Shown piece after piece: positions 52,406-61,273 of a stretch of 64,000 nucleotides of DNA. The stretch covers positions 992,001-1,056,000 of the forward strand of contig NZ_JAMGSI010000002.1 of NCBI RefSeq assembly GCF_023516715.1. The letters are read 5' to 3'. The translations under genes and the position numbers were made by a program. The DNA comes from Akkermansia massiliensis. Lineage in GTDB: Bacteria; Verrucomicrobiota; Verrucomicrobiia; Verrucomicrobiales; Akkermansiaceae. How positions within the stretch are numbered: the stretch's first letter is position 1; each line of letters starts with the position of its first letter. Below the pieces are notes generated by a model, which saw only the letters and a program-made list of their open reading frames with translations, was not told the origin of the DNA and made no database searches.

Positions 52406-52993
52406 GTGGATGTGAATGTGTTGCTTTTTGATGATTTTGAGACGCTGGATGCATTCGGCCCGGTGGAAGTGCTGGGCAAAGTAGAGGAATACCGGCTGCG
52501 TTATTTTTCCGAACATGGCGGAACCGTCGCAAGTGCTCAAAAGACGGTAATTGTCACTGAACCAGCCACGGAGGCGGACGGCTGCGGAATTTTAGTGGTT
52601 CCGGGAGGAAGGGGGACCCGCCGCCTGGCGGTTTTTCCGCCTTTCCTGCATTTTCTCCGGGGCATGGCGGACGATGCGGAGTATTGCCTGTCCGTCTGCA
52701 CGGGGGCCGCGCTGCTGGCCGCCTGCGGCGCGCTGGACGGCAGAAGGGCAACTTCCAACAAGAAGTCTTTTGCATGGGTGAAGTCCGTCCGCGGCGCAGT
52801 CGGCTGGGAGGAACGTGCCCGGTGGGTGGCGGACGGGAAGTTTTATACTTCCTCCGGCGTTTCCGCCGGAATGGACATGGCCCTCGGGTTTGTGAGCGAC
52901 CGGTTTGGCAGGTCACGGGCGGAGGGAATAGCGGAGCAGCTCGAATACGTGTGGAATGATGACTGCACCAGGGACGTGTTCGCGCGGAAATGA
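52406..52993 (+). CDS. DJ-1/PfpI-family protein
   Basis: A 195-residue protein with the DJ-1/PfpI fold. The reactive cysteine is in CLSVCTGAALLAACG (nucleophile elbow) and the partner acid is near the start (DDFETLDAFGPVEVLG). FYTSSGVSAGMDMALGFV is typical of the isonitrile-hydratase/AraC-N-terminal branch. GTG 52406 is the likely start, because an in-frame TAA lies only 12 bases upstream. The substrate is unknown. It follows katA but the katA terminator separates them. Confidence 0.82.
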   Translation: MDVNVLLFDDFETLDAFGPVEVLGKVEEYRLRYFSEHGGTVASAQKTVIVTEPATEADGCGILVVPGGRGTRRLAVFPPFLHFLRGMADDAEYCLSVCTGAALLAACGALDGRRATSNKKSFAWVKSVRGAVGWEERARWVADGKFYTSSGVSAGMDMALGFVSDRFGRSRAEGIAEQLEYVWNDDCTRDVFARK

Positions 52994-53109
52994 GGTTTTT
53001 TCATGGCTGGAATCCCTGCGCGGCCAGCGGAACCGCGGCATTGCGGGAAGAACGCGTTTTCTGCTTTCTGTGAGGAAAGAGCCTGTTATATCATAGAGGG
53101 CAGAAGTAC

Positions 53110-53868
53110 ATGAAAATCGTAGTTAAAGTAGGAACGGGCGTTCTGACCCGTGAGAACGGGAAGCTGGATGGTTCTTCCATCGTGCATCTGGTCAGCGCGC
53201 TGGCGGATCTGATGCAGCAGGGCCACCAGGTGGTGCTGGTGAGCTCCGGGGCTGTGGGGTCCGGCGTGTCCGTCCTGGGGCTGCCGTCCTATCCGCAGGA
53301 GTTGTCCCTGAAGCAGGCCTGCGCGGCCGTGGGGCAGACGCGGCTGATGCAGACGTATGAGAATCTTTTCAACCATTTTGACGTGGATGTGGCCCAGCTC
53401 CTGCTGACGGCAGAGGATTTGAAGCGCCGCCGCCACAACGTGCAGGCTACGGTGCTGCGCCTGTTTGAGTACGGAGGCATCATCCCGATCGTGAATGAGA
53501 ACGACACCGTATCCGTGGAAGAGCTGAAGTTCGGGGATAACGACATTCTTTCCGTGCACATGGCGCGCCTGGTGGAGGCTGACGCGCTGTTCATCCTGAC
53601 GAGCGTGGACGGCCTGTATCCCCCCGGAGGCAGCCGGGAAGCCATCATTCCCCGGGTGGAGGACGTGGATGCCGTGCTGGCGTTCGCGGAGGAGGACCGG
53701 GGCCGCTTTTCCATGGGCGGCATGAGCGCCAAGCTCCAGGCCATCCGGGAGGCCGTGAATGCGGGGACGGGCGTTTACATGCTGCACGGCCGCCATCCGG
53801 AACGCATCGCGCTGCTGCTGGAGGGGAAGGCGGAAGGAGCCGGAACGTATTTTGTACCGAAGGGATGA
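53110..53868 (+). CDS. proB: Glutamate 5-kinase
   Basis: A 252-residue amino-acid kinase domain that phosphorylates glutamate in the first step of proline synthesis. Blocks: MKIVVKVGTGVLTRENGKL, VVLVSSGAVGSGVSVLG, IPIVNENDTVSVEELKFGDN and RFSMGGMSAKLQAIREA. The C-terminal PUA domain of E. coli ProB is absent, which is known in shorter ProB forms. proA follows four bases after the stop, so the two are translationally coupled. Confidence 0.94.
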   Translation: MKIVVKVGTGVLTRENGKLDGSSIVHLVSALADLMQQGHQVVLVSSGAVGSGVSVLGLPSYPQELSLKQACAAVGQTRLMQTYENLFNHFDVDVAQLLLTAEDLKRRRHNVQATVLRLFEYGGIIPIVNENDTVSVEELKFGDNDILSVHMARLVEADALFILTSVDGLYPPGGSREAIIPRVEDVDAVLAFAEEDRGRFSMGGMSAKLQAIREAVNAGTGVYMLHGRHPERIALLLEGKAEGAGTYFVPKG

Positions 53869-53872
53869 AGTT

Positions 53873-55162
53873 ATGAAGATGGAGAATCCTCTTGAACCGG
53901 TGGGACGGGCCGCGCTGGCGGCTTCACGGGAGATGCTTGCCCTGGAGCCGCAAGAGAAGGCGCAGGCCCTGCGCCTGATGGCCGCAGGCGTTCGGAGCGC
54001 CGCGGAAAAGATTGTCCGGGAGAACGGCCTTGATATGGAAGAGGCCCGGAAGGGCAGCCGCAATGCCGCGTTTCTGGACAGGCTTCTCCTGACGCCGGAG
54101 CGCGTGGAGCACATGGCCCGCGGCATGGAGCAGGTGGCGGCCCTCCCTGATCCCGTGGGCGAATGCATCCGGGAGTGGACGCGCCCCAATGGCCTGCATA
54201 TCCGCCAGGTGCGCGTTCCCCTGGGGGTCATCGGTTTTATTTACGAGAGCCGCGGCACCGTTACCTGCGATGCCGCCGCCCTGTGCCTGAAGTCCGGGAA
54301 TGCCGTCATTCTGCGCGGCGGGAGCGAGTCCCTGCGGACCAACCGGGTTCTGGCGGAGGTTCTGCGCGCCGCGCTGAAGGAGTCCGCCGTCCCCGCGGAC
54401 GCCGTGCAGCTTCTTGATTCCGGCAGCCGGGATGAGGTGCGGCAGTTGTGCGAGCTGGATTCTTTCCTGAACGTGGTCATTCCCAGGGGTGGAAAGGGGC
54501 TGATCCGCGCCGTGACGGAGTACGCCAGGGTTCCCGTGCTGAAGCATCTGGACGGCGTTTGCCACGTGTATGTGGACGCCGCAGCGGATTTGAAGATGGC
54601 CGTGAACGTGCTGGACGACGCCAAGACACAGCGCCCGGGCGTTTGCAATGCGGCGGAAACCCTGCTGGTGGACGCCGCCGCGGCGGAACGGTTCCTGCCG
54701 ATGGCGGCGGAGCGCATGCGCCGGCGTGCCGTGGAATGCCGCGTGTGTGAGCGGAGCAGGCCGTTTTTCGGTCCGGAGGCCGTTCCTGCGGAGGAAAGGG
54801 ATTGGTCTACGGAGTATGAAGACCTGATTCTCTCCGTGAAGGTGGTGGACGGCGTCCGGGATGCCGTGGAGCATATCAACCGCTACGGTTCCCATCACAG
54901 TGATTCCATCATCACGGAGGATGGAAAGGCCCGCGATTATTTCATGAGCCGGGTGGACAGCGCGTGCGTCTACCATAATTGCTCCACGCGGTTCAGCGAC
55001 GGGGAGGAATTCGGCTTCGGCGCGGAGATAGGCATCGGGACGGACAAGTTTCATGCCCGCGGGCCAATGGCTCTGCGCGAGCTGACCTCCTACAAGTACG
55101 TCATTGAAGGCAGCGGGCAGATGAAGGACCCTTCCCGGATTCCGGGGGAAGACCGCGCCTGA
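53873..55162 (+). CDS. proA: Gamma-glutamyl phosphate reductase
   Basis: A 429-residue NADPH-dependent aldehyde-dehydrogenase-like enzyme that reduces glutamyl phosphate in proline synthesis. Visible blocks: GVIGFIYESRGTVTCDAAAL, AVILRGGSESLRTNR, KHLDGVCHVYVD and the catalytic Cys in AKTQRPGVCNAAETLL; the C-terminal FGAEIGIGTDKFHARGPM is the ProA signature. ATG 53873 follows the proB stop by four bases. A C-terminal Asp-Pro-rich tail is short. Confidence 0.95.
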   Translation: MKMENPLEPVGRAALAASREMLALEPQEKAQALRLMAAGVRSAAEKIVRENGLDMEEARKGSRNAAFLDRLLLTPERVEHMARGMEQVAALPDPVGECIREWTRPNGLHIRQVRVPLGVIGFIYESRGTVTCDAAALCLKSGNAVILRGGSESLRTNRVLAEVLRAALKESAVPADAVQLLDSGSRDEVRQLCELDSFLNVVIPRGGKGLIRAVTEYARVPVLKHLDGVCHVYVDAAADLKMAVNVLDDAKTQRPGVCNAAETLLVDAAAAERFLPMAAERMRRRAVECRVCERSRPFFGPEAVPAEERDWSTEYEDLILSVKVVDGVRDAVEHINRYGSHHSDSIITEDGKARDYFMSRVDSACVYHNCSTRFSDGEEFGFGAEIGIGTDKFHARGPMALRELTSYKYVIEGSGQMKDPSRIPGEDRA

Positions 55163-55181
55163 ACAGGCACGTCCGCAATCA

Positions 55182-55216
55182 GAAAGGGAGCACCGCAGCA
55201 TGGCCGCGATGCTCCC
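55182..55216 (-). terminator. Probable terminator of the autotransporter gene
   Basis: GGGAGCA (55186-55192) and TGCTCCC (55210-55216) enclose a GC-rich 17-base loop that can fold further. On the minus strand CTTTCT follows. The stem could also act for proA, but there is no T-run on the plus strand. Confidence 0.5.
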
Positions 55217-55245
55217 CGCTTGTACACACCCCTGAAGAAGTCCCG

Positions 55246-58200
55246 TTAGAAAGTCAGCCTGTAGCCGATGCTTCCGTTGAAACTGGTGGCGCGGCTGCGG
55301 AAGTCCGCATTGACATCCGCAAAAATGGAGCTGGTGTAACCCACCGGAATGGTGATGCCCGCGCCTGCCTGCACGCCGGTGGCTCCTTCCCTGGCTCCGT
55401 TCACGCGGAATCCTGCGCCGGGCACGCCGGCGGGCGACAGCGCTGCCGTGGTTTTCCGGTCGCCCAGGAGCTGGACAACCTGCACCCGCAGTTCACCCAT
55501 GGACGCGCGGCCCGTCAGGTTGCTGGAGAGCTCTCCGCGGAGCCTCGCCCCCAGTCCCACGGTGCCGTAGGTGGAATCCATGTCGTCCACGCTCATGCCC
55601 AGGCCCCCTGATTCCGTGAAGCCGTCCATCCGGCTCTTGTACACGGAGGCGTTCACCAGGGGCTGGAACGCGGAGGTTTTATTTTCATCCAGGTACAGGT
55701 CATACGTGCCTTCATAAAAGGCGCCATAGCTGCTGCCGCTGGTGCTGCCGTGCATGGCGTACATGCCGGCTCCGGGGATGCCTGCGGTGCGGTCCAGGGA
55801 AGCGTCGTTCCATCCGTAGGTGAGGATGACGTTGTGCGCCCAGCGGCCCGACTGGATGCGGAAGAACAGATTGCCGTAGTAGGAGTCCAGGTCTCCGTTC
55901 GCCATGTAGGCGTCCAGGTCGCCATAGCTGGCGGAGAAGGCCGCTCCCCATACGAAGCTGTCGCTGCACGTTACGTCAAATCCGAAGGTGCCGCCCCAGG
56001 TGTTGAGCTTGTAGCCTGATTCGTCCATCCGGTCATCCAGTTTGCGGTAGCCGCCTTCCCCTTCAATCCAGGCGTTGAAGCAGGGCAGGTCATCGTTGAT
56101 GTACTGCGGGGAGGCTCCCATCTGGGAGAGGCGGTTGCGCAGGTGGAGCACCTGGTCCCGGAGGGCTCCCTTCTGGGCGGAGTGCAGGGCGGTGACGCCG
56201 CTGCCCGCATAGGAGGAGAGGGCGGATTGAAGGGCGCCCGTGTCCCCCATGGCCTGGGCGGTGCCCACGGCATTGAGGAATTCCATCATGGCCGGGGTGA
56301 TGCTTCCGGGGGAGGAGGTGACGGCCCACAGGCTGTCCACCGCGGCTCTCTGGTTTTCCGTGGAGGCGAAGTCCTTCAGCGGGCTGTCTCCCAGTTTGGT
56401 GAAGTGGACCTGGAACAGCTTGCCGTCGTCGGAGAGTATCTTGCTGATGTCATAGACGAGGTTGGCGAAGCCGGCATAAGTCAGGTTCACCATGTCCGCC
56501 GTCCAGGTTTCCCCGTTTGCCGTGGCCAGGCCGTTTTCCGCATAGAAGGCGTTGATGGTGAATTCCGGCAGGATGGCCCAGTCTCCCGCGGTACCCAGGC
56601 CGTAAATGTTGACGTTGATGGATGGGTCCGCCCCGTTGATGCGGATGGAGCCGTTTTCCGCCTTCACGGCGGCCCAGGCGTTGTCCGCGCTGCGGGCCAG
56701 CGTTTCCGTATTGACGGTGAGGTCCAGGGAAGCGCCGGAGTCCAGATCGGCCGCCACTCCGCCGTTGCTGCCGGTCAGCACGAGCTGGACCGCCCGCTGG
56801 TTGGGATTGCCGCCCAGGTATAGTTTGCCGTTGGAGGCGATGGAGAGCGTGTTGGCCGTGGTATTGTTCATCAGGGAGAGGTCCGCCGTGGCGTCCAGGC
56901 CGGAGGCGTCCCGGGTGTTGCTGCCGATGGAAATGTCCCTGTAGGTCATGGAGCCGTCCGCGGCCAGGTCCTTGTCTCCCAGGACGAGGTGGCCACCCGC
57001 CCGGGTATGGCTGACGTCCACGCCGCCATTCCCGGAGGAAAGGATGATCTGCGTGCCTTCGCCCCGGTGGGTGATGGCTCCCGTGCCGGTGATATCCCCC
57101 TTGAAGGAGTAGGTTTTCCCGTCGTTGGAGGCCAGTTCCAGACGTCCGTTTGCCCCCAGGTGGAGCGCGCCGTTTTCCTGCTCCTGGTGGAGCCCTTCCA
57201 GCGCGATCGTGGAGCCGTCCTGCAGGCGCAGGCTGCCGCCCCCCAGATGGAGCAGCACGTCTTCGCCCAGATTGCTGTCCGTGCCCAGAATCAGGTTGCA
57301 ATTGTCCAGTTTCATGGTGCCGGAGCCGGTGACGCTTGCGTGGAGCGTCAGGTCTGAAAGCGTGTCTCTGGCGATGGTGAGCAGGGCGCCCCCGTTCAGG
57401 GTGATGGAGCCGGAGCCCGCCAGATCCCCGGCGGCCAGGGAGGCGGAGTTCAGCGTCAGCGCGGCATCCTGTTCCACGTTCAGGGCGCCGGAGATGATGG
57501 AACTTTCCTTCGTGTTCTGGAGCACGAGCTCTCCCTGCTGCACGTCCAGAGCGGAGGCGGTCACGCTGCCGTCAATGGTCAGCCTCTGTTCACCGTCCTT
57601 GACGAGCTGCGCCGCTCCTTCAATGGAGCCCGCATAAGCGGTGTTGCCTGGTTTGTCCGGATCTGCGGAGGTTTCATTCAGCAGCGTGATGATCACGTCG
57701 CTGTCCGTTCCCGTGTTCACGACGGCACCGGCTTCCGTGCCGGCCAGATAGCGGATGGTGGTTGTTTTGTCTTCCGGCGCAGTGGCCGCGGACAGGTCGA
57801 TGTTCAGCGTTCCGTTGTTGGTGACGCTGGGGGTTGCCCCCAGGGTGCTGGCGGAGGTGACGTTTTTGGAAGCTCCCTTGTCAATGACCATGGCGTCCAG
57901 CTGGCCGAAGGAGATGATTACCTGGCCGCCTTCCGTCCGGGTAATGTCCCACGCCATGCCGTTGTATTCGCTCAGCGTGATGTGGTTGGTATCCGCGTGC
58001 AGGGCGGCGTTGGTGACGTGGAAGGCGTAGTCCCCCGGAGCGGCGAGCAGCGCCACGGCATCCGCCGTCAGCGTCAGGGTCAGGTTCCCCAGGGTCAGAG
58101 TGGAATTAGCCGCGTCATTGAACTGGATGATTCCCGTGCCGTCCGCGCCCATGTTGGCGGCGGAAAGCCTCAATTGCGTGTCGGAGCCGGACAGGTCCGC

Positions 58201-61071
58201 ATGGCCCGTCAGGCCGGAAATGGTTCCTGTGCCGCTGCCCATGTTGATGGAGTTCAGCTTGCTTCCGTCCAGTCCGCCCAGGTTGACGTTCCCGGTGATG
58301 CCGGAGACGGAGACACTCCCGGCTCCCAGTCCCGCCGTATTGGCGAGTGCCCCCGCAGAGATGGATATTTTTCCGGAGACGGCCTGCCCGGCCAGGTCCA
58401 GCGTTCCTCCTTCCACCCAATAGGTTCCGGTTCCGGTGTCTGCGGATTTGAGGGTCAGGTTGTGCGAGGTGCGAATCGTGCCGTTGTTGGTGATGTCCAG
58501 CGTGGCTCCCTGGTCCTGGTTGAACCGGAGGGCGGAGCCTGCATCCACGGTCAGGGAGGCGACCGTATTGCCCAGGGCCTTGTCCAGCGCAAGGTCCGAA
58601 TTTCCGGTGACCTGCACCTTGTCAAAGTTCTGGAGCGTTCCGAGGAAGCTGGTAGTGTAGTGGTCGAAGACGAGCTTCTTCTCCCCGTTCACTGTTCCTC
58701 CCCCCTTGCCGTCGATGGTGCCGGCGTATTTGTCAAATTTGTGTTCGGAACCGTCTCCGGTGGTGGCGGCAATGTCCTTCAGGGTGATGGCGGTGCCTCC
58801 GTTGATGGTGCCGCTGGCCTTGTTGCCGCCGCACAGGAGCGTCCATGTCCAGTTGTCCCCGTCAGCCTTGCCCAGAATGGCGTCCGTGCCCGTGACGGTC
58901 AGGCTGGTTCCCTGGGAGATGGTGCCGTCCGTTTTGTTCCCGGCGTAGATTTCGTTCATGAACGTTCCGCCGTTGATGTAAAGGGAGGTGGAGCCGGAGA
59001 TGGTTTTGTTTCCCGTGTAAAGGCCGCCGAAAATGCGGTGGGAGAACACGCCGTCATTGAACACCATGGTGATGTCCCCGTTCACGGCGGTGGCATAGGC
59101 TCCCGCCACGGAGGTGCGGTCCGCCTCCCCGTTGGTGAAGGAGGTGTCATAGGTCCCGGTGGAGGAGGAGAATTCCAGGTAAATATCCCCGTGGACGGTG
59201 CCCCCGTTAACAGTGCCGAATACCGTGGATTTGCCAATGGCCCCTTCCGCCAGGCGCAGGTGGATGTCCCCGTACAGGTCGCCCGACGTGTGGCCTCCTA
59301 TCCAGCCGTTATCGCTGCTGACGCCTTCCCCCAGCGTCACCCACAGGTCCTGGCGGCTGTCCGCGCTGCCATAGGCCCCGTTGTTGGCGTAAATGAATTT
59401 GGTGCTTCCCGTTCCCGTGATGCTGGCAATGTTGGAGTTGGTGCCGTTGCGGGCATTATACGTGGCATTGGCCCCGGCCGTAGCCACGGCGGTGGCGGCG
59501 GCGCCCGTTGTCCATTCGATCATGCCCGGCTTGAGGGCGGAGGAAGCTCCGCCGTTTGCCAGATAAAGGGCTTCCGGTCCGGTGATGCCGCTGGTGGAGG
59601 GCGCGTAGGAGAGGGAGCCGTCCAGCGCCAGATTGGACAGGATGGCGTCCAGCGTGCCGGAATAGCTGAAGGTGAGGCCGGAGGAGCTGCCCCCCGCCGC
59701 CGTCTGCGCCTCCCCGATGAGGACGTCCCCCAGCCAGATATAGTAGCCCGCGTTCAGGCCGTGGGCGTTGTCCCCCGCCACGTAGGCCACGCGGATGGAA
59801 TCCGCATTGGCGGACATGTCTTTGGAGTACAGGATGGTGCTTCCCCACTGGATGTACGCTTCATTGATGTTCAGCGTTCCGTTGCCCAGATTCAGGGAGA
59901 AGTTGTTCGTGGTGTCCCAGCCGCCCGTGGCGCCGTTGCCCAGGCGCAGGGTGAAATCCACCGTGTAGCCCTTGTCCTGCCCCTGGGAGGCTCCCCAGTT
60001 GTAAGTGAGGGTGCTGCTGCCGGATTTGTTGAAGTTGATCGTGTTGTTGGAGATGGTGACGTTATTGGCGGTAAAGCCCTTGGCCGTCAGCGTCTGCTGG
60101 GTGATGGAGGGCGTCTGGCCGAAGTTGACGCCCAGTTCGTGGGCGGCTTTCCTTTCCTGCCCGGCGGACCGCCCCGCGTACCCCATGCCCTTGGCCAGGT
60201 TGCCCGCCATCAGCAGGTCCCCCTGGGCGTTCGGGTGCAGCCCGTCCGCCGTGGGATTGTGGAACATGGAGCGCACCCCGTAGAAAGGGGTGGAGGAGGC
60301 CACGTCAATGATGCCCGCATTGATGTCAATGACTTTGACGCCGTTGGCGGCGTTTTCTGCGCCCCATTCTTTCAGGGATTCGTTGTAGGTGGCTACGGCC
60401 TGGTGCGTTTCAGCCAGGTTCCCGTTGGAATGCTGCGTCCAGCAGGGGATGGTCATCACCAGAATGCTTGCGTGGCTGTTGGCGGTGCGGATGGAGGAGA
60501 CGATGGAATCCATGTCGCTCAGCAGAAGGTAGGTGACCCCGTCCAGCCGCAGGTGCAGCGTACTGTTGTTGTTGTCGGAAAGGAGGTCGTTGGTGCCGGC
60601 GAGCAGGAAAAACGTGTCCGGCGTGTCGGCCCCGGTAAAGGTCTGGCCCGTGTAGGTTCCCCCCTGGGTTTTTTCCGTGCTCAGGCCCAGCCAGTTCTTG
60701 ATGTTGGAGCCGTCAAACCGTCCGTAGCTGCTGCTGTTCGCCCTGCCGGCGATTTCATAGGCCCGCGCGCTGGCCGCGGAGGAATGGAGATTCTGGAAAA
60801 TCCTGCCGCCGTAGGAGGTTCCCGCGGCCACTCCGCCGCTGTAGTTGCCGGTCATGATACCTTTTTCGGTATAGCTGATGCCGTTGTCTGCAAAAATTTT
60901 GTGCATGGCCCAGCGCCAGGAGCCGCTGTTGACGCCATGGGTGATGGAGTCCCCTACGTACATGACGTTGCCAAGGTTTCCGTCTGAAACAGAGGCGGAG
61001 GCCACGGTAGAGAACAGGGCGCTGCACGCAAGCAGGACGGACCTTAGAGAGAAGGGTAATCTTAAACGCAT
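55246..61071 (-). CDS. Giant autotransporter with N-terminal SGNH/GDSL esterase
   Basis: A 1941-residue protein. Signal peptide (LPFSLRSVLLACSALFSTVA); an SGNH hydrolase domain, about 30-300, with block I YVGDSITHG (Ser42), block III LLAGTNDLL (159-162) and block V DGLHPN (Asp276, His279); a lectin-like sandwich, about 310-500; a long beta-helix passenger with repeated G-T-V/N-G-G-T and NNGT elements, about 520-1640; and a C-terminal beta-barrel, about 1660-1941 (FNAWIEGEGGYRKLDD, ending RSRATSFNGSIGYRLTF with a terminal Phe). EstA-type lipases share the esterase-plus-barrel plan but lack the huge middle. The esterase may deacetylate mucin or host glycans; this is inference. Confidence 0.9.
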   Translation of the reverse strand: MRLRLPFSLRSVLLACSALFSTVASASVSDGNLGNVMYVGDSITHGVNSGSWRWAMHKIFADNGISYTEKGIMTGNYSGGVAAGTSYGGRIFQNLHSSAASARAYEIAGRANSSSYGRFDGSNIKNWLGLSTEKTQGGTYTGQTFTGADTPDTFFLLAGTNDLLSDNNNSTLHLRLDGVTYLLLSDMDSIVSSIRTANSHASILVMTIPCWTQHSNGNLAETHQAVATYNESLKEWGAENAANGVKVIDINAGIIDVASSTPFYGVRSMFHNPTADGLHPNAQGDLLMAGNLAKGMGYAGRSAGQERKAAHELGVNFGQTPSITQQTLTAKGFTANNVTISNNTINFNKSGSSTLTYNWGASQGQDKGYTVDFTLRLGNGATGGWDTTNNFSLNLGNGTLNINEAYIQWGSTILYSKDMSANADSIRVAYVAGDNAHGLNAGYYIWLGDVLIGEAQTAAGGSSSGLTFSYSGTLDAILSNLALDGSLSYAPSTSGITGPEALYLANGGASSALKPGMIEWTTGAAATAVATAGANATYNARNGTNSNIASITGTGSTKFIYANNGAYGSADSRQDLWVTLGEGVSSDNGWIGGHTSGDLYGDIHLRLAEGAIGKSTVFGTVNGGTVHGDIYLEFSSSTGTYDTSFTNGEADRTSVAGAYATAVNGDITMVFNDGVFSHRIFGGLYTGNKTISGSTSLYINGGTFMNEIYAGNKTDGTISQGTSLTVTGTDAILGKADGDNWTWTLLCGGNKASGTINGGTAITLKDIAATTGDGSEHKFDKYAGTIDGKGGGTVNGEKKLVFDHYTTSFLGTLQNFDKVQVTGNSDLALDKALGNTVASLTVDAGSALRFNQDQGATLDITNNGTIRTSHNLTLKSADTGTGTYWVEGGTLDLAGQAVSGKISISAGALANTAGLGAGSVSVSGITGNVNLGGLDGSKLNSINMGSGTGTISGLTGHADLSGSDTQLRLSAANMGADGTGIIQFNDAANSTLTLGNLTLTLTADAVALLAAPGDYAFHVTNAALHADTNHITLSEYNGMAWDITRTEGGQVIISFGQLDAMVIDKGASKNVTSASTLGATPSVTNNGTLNIDLSAATAPEDKTTTIRYLAGTEAGAVVNTGTDSDVIITLLNETSADPDKPGNTAYAGSIEGAAQLVKDGEQRLTIDGSVTASALDVQQGELVLQNTKESSIISGALNVEQDAALTLNSASLAAGDLAGSGSITLNGGALLTIARDTLSDLTLHASVTGSGTMKLDNCNLILGTDSNLGEDVLLHLGGGSLRLQDGSTIALEGLHQEQENGALHLGANGRLELASNDGKTYSFKGDITGTGAITHRGEGTQIILSSGNGGVDVSHTRAGGHLVLGDKDLAADGSMTYRDISIGSNTRDASGLDATADLSLMNNTTANTLSIASNGKLYLGGNPNQRAVQLVLTGSNGGVAADLDSGASLDLTVNTETLARSADNAWAAVKAENGSIRINGADPSINVNIYGLGTAGDWAILPEFTINAFYAENGLATANGETWTADMVNLTYAGFANLVYDISKILSDDGKLFQVHFTKLGDSPLKDFASTENQRAAVDSLWAVTSSPGSITPAMMEFLNAVGTAQAMGDTGALQSALSSYAGSGVTALHSAQKGALRDQVLHLRNRLSQMGASPQYINDDLPCFNAWIEGEGGYRKLDDRMDESGYKLNTWGGTFGFDVTCSDSFVWGAAFSASYGDLDAYMANGDLDSYYGNLFFRIQSGRWAHNVILTYGWNDASLDRTAGIPGAGMYAMHGSTSGSSYGAFYEGTYDLYLDENKTSAFQPLVNASVYKSRMDGFTESGGLGMSVDDMDSTYGTVGLGARLRGELSSNLTGRASMGELRVQVVQLLGDRKTTAALSPAGVPGAGFRVNGAREGATGVQAGAGITIPVGYTSSIFADVNADFRSRATSFNGSIGYRLTF

Positions 61072-61085
61072 ATCCTAGCAGTATG

Positions 61086-61161
61086 CGAATTAGGAATCCG
61101 GCCTCAACTCAAAATGTTGAAGTTTAGTGTATTATAAATTTCAATACATTGAGATTGAAAT
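61086..61161 (-). promoter_or_regulatory. Autotransporter promoter region with two palindromes
   Basis: On the minus strand a consensus -10 TATAAT lies at 61136-61131, about 60 bases before the ATG. A perfect palindrome ATTTCAAT-N8-ATTGAAAT (61138-61161) covers the -35/spacer. In the leader, CGGATT-CCT-AATTCG (61100-61086, copy D) is a degenerate form of the palindrome also found at 41643, 41849 and 61250. Confidence 0.45.
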
Positions 61162-61249
61162 CATTGTGACACGTCTGGTCTTTTTGGAGCTTGCTTTTTC
61201 CCCTGATTTTTGCAGGGCTTGGGATTTGCCGTGTTTTTAGCAGTAACTG

Positions 61250-61266
61250 ACGGATTCCTAATCCGT
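61250..61266. promoter_or_regulatory. ACGGATT palindrome, copy C
   Basis: ACGGATT-CCT-AATCCGT, a perfect 7+3+7 inverted repeat, eight bases after the cysE stop and about 180 upstream of the autotransporter start. Confidence 0.5.
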
Positions 61267-61273
61267 TGCAGGA

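Noticed and set aside
57982-60987. A 1001-codon open frame on the plus strand opposite the autotransporter
   Set aside because: It lies wholly antisense to a gene with clear domains; its composition reflects the GC-biased third positions of that gene, and it shows no domain of its own.
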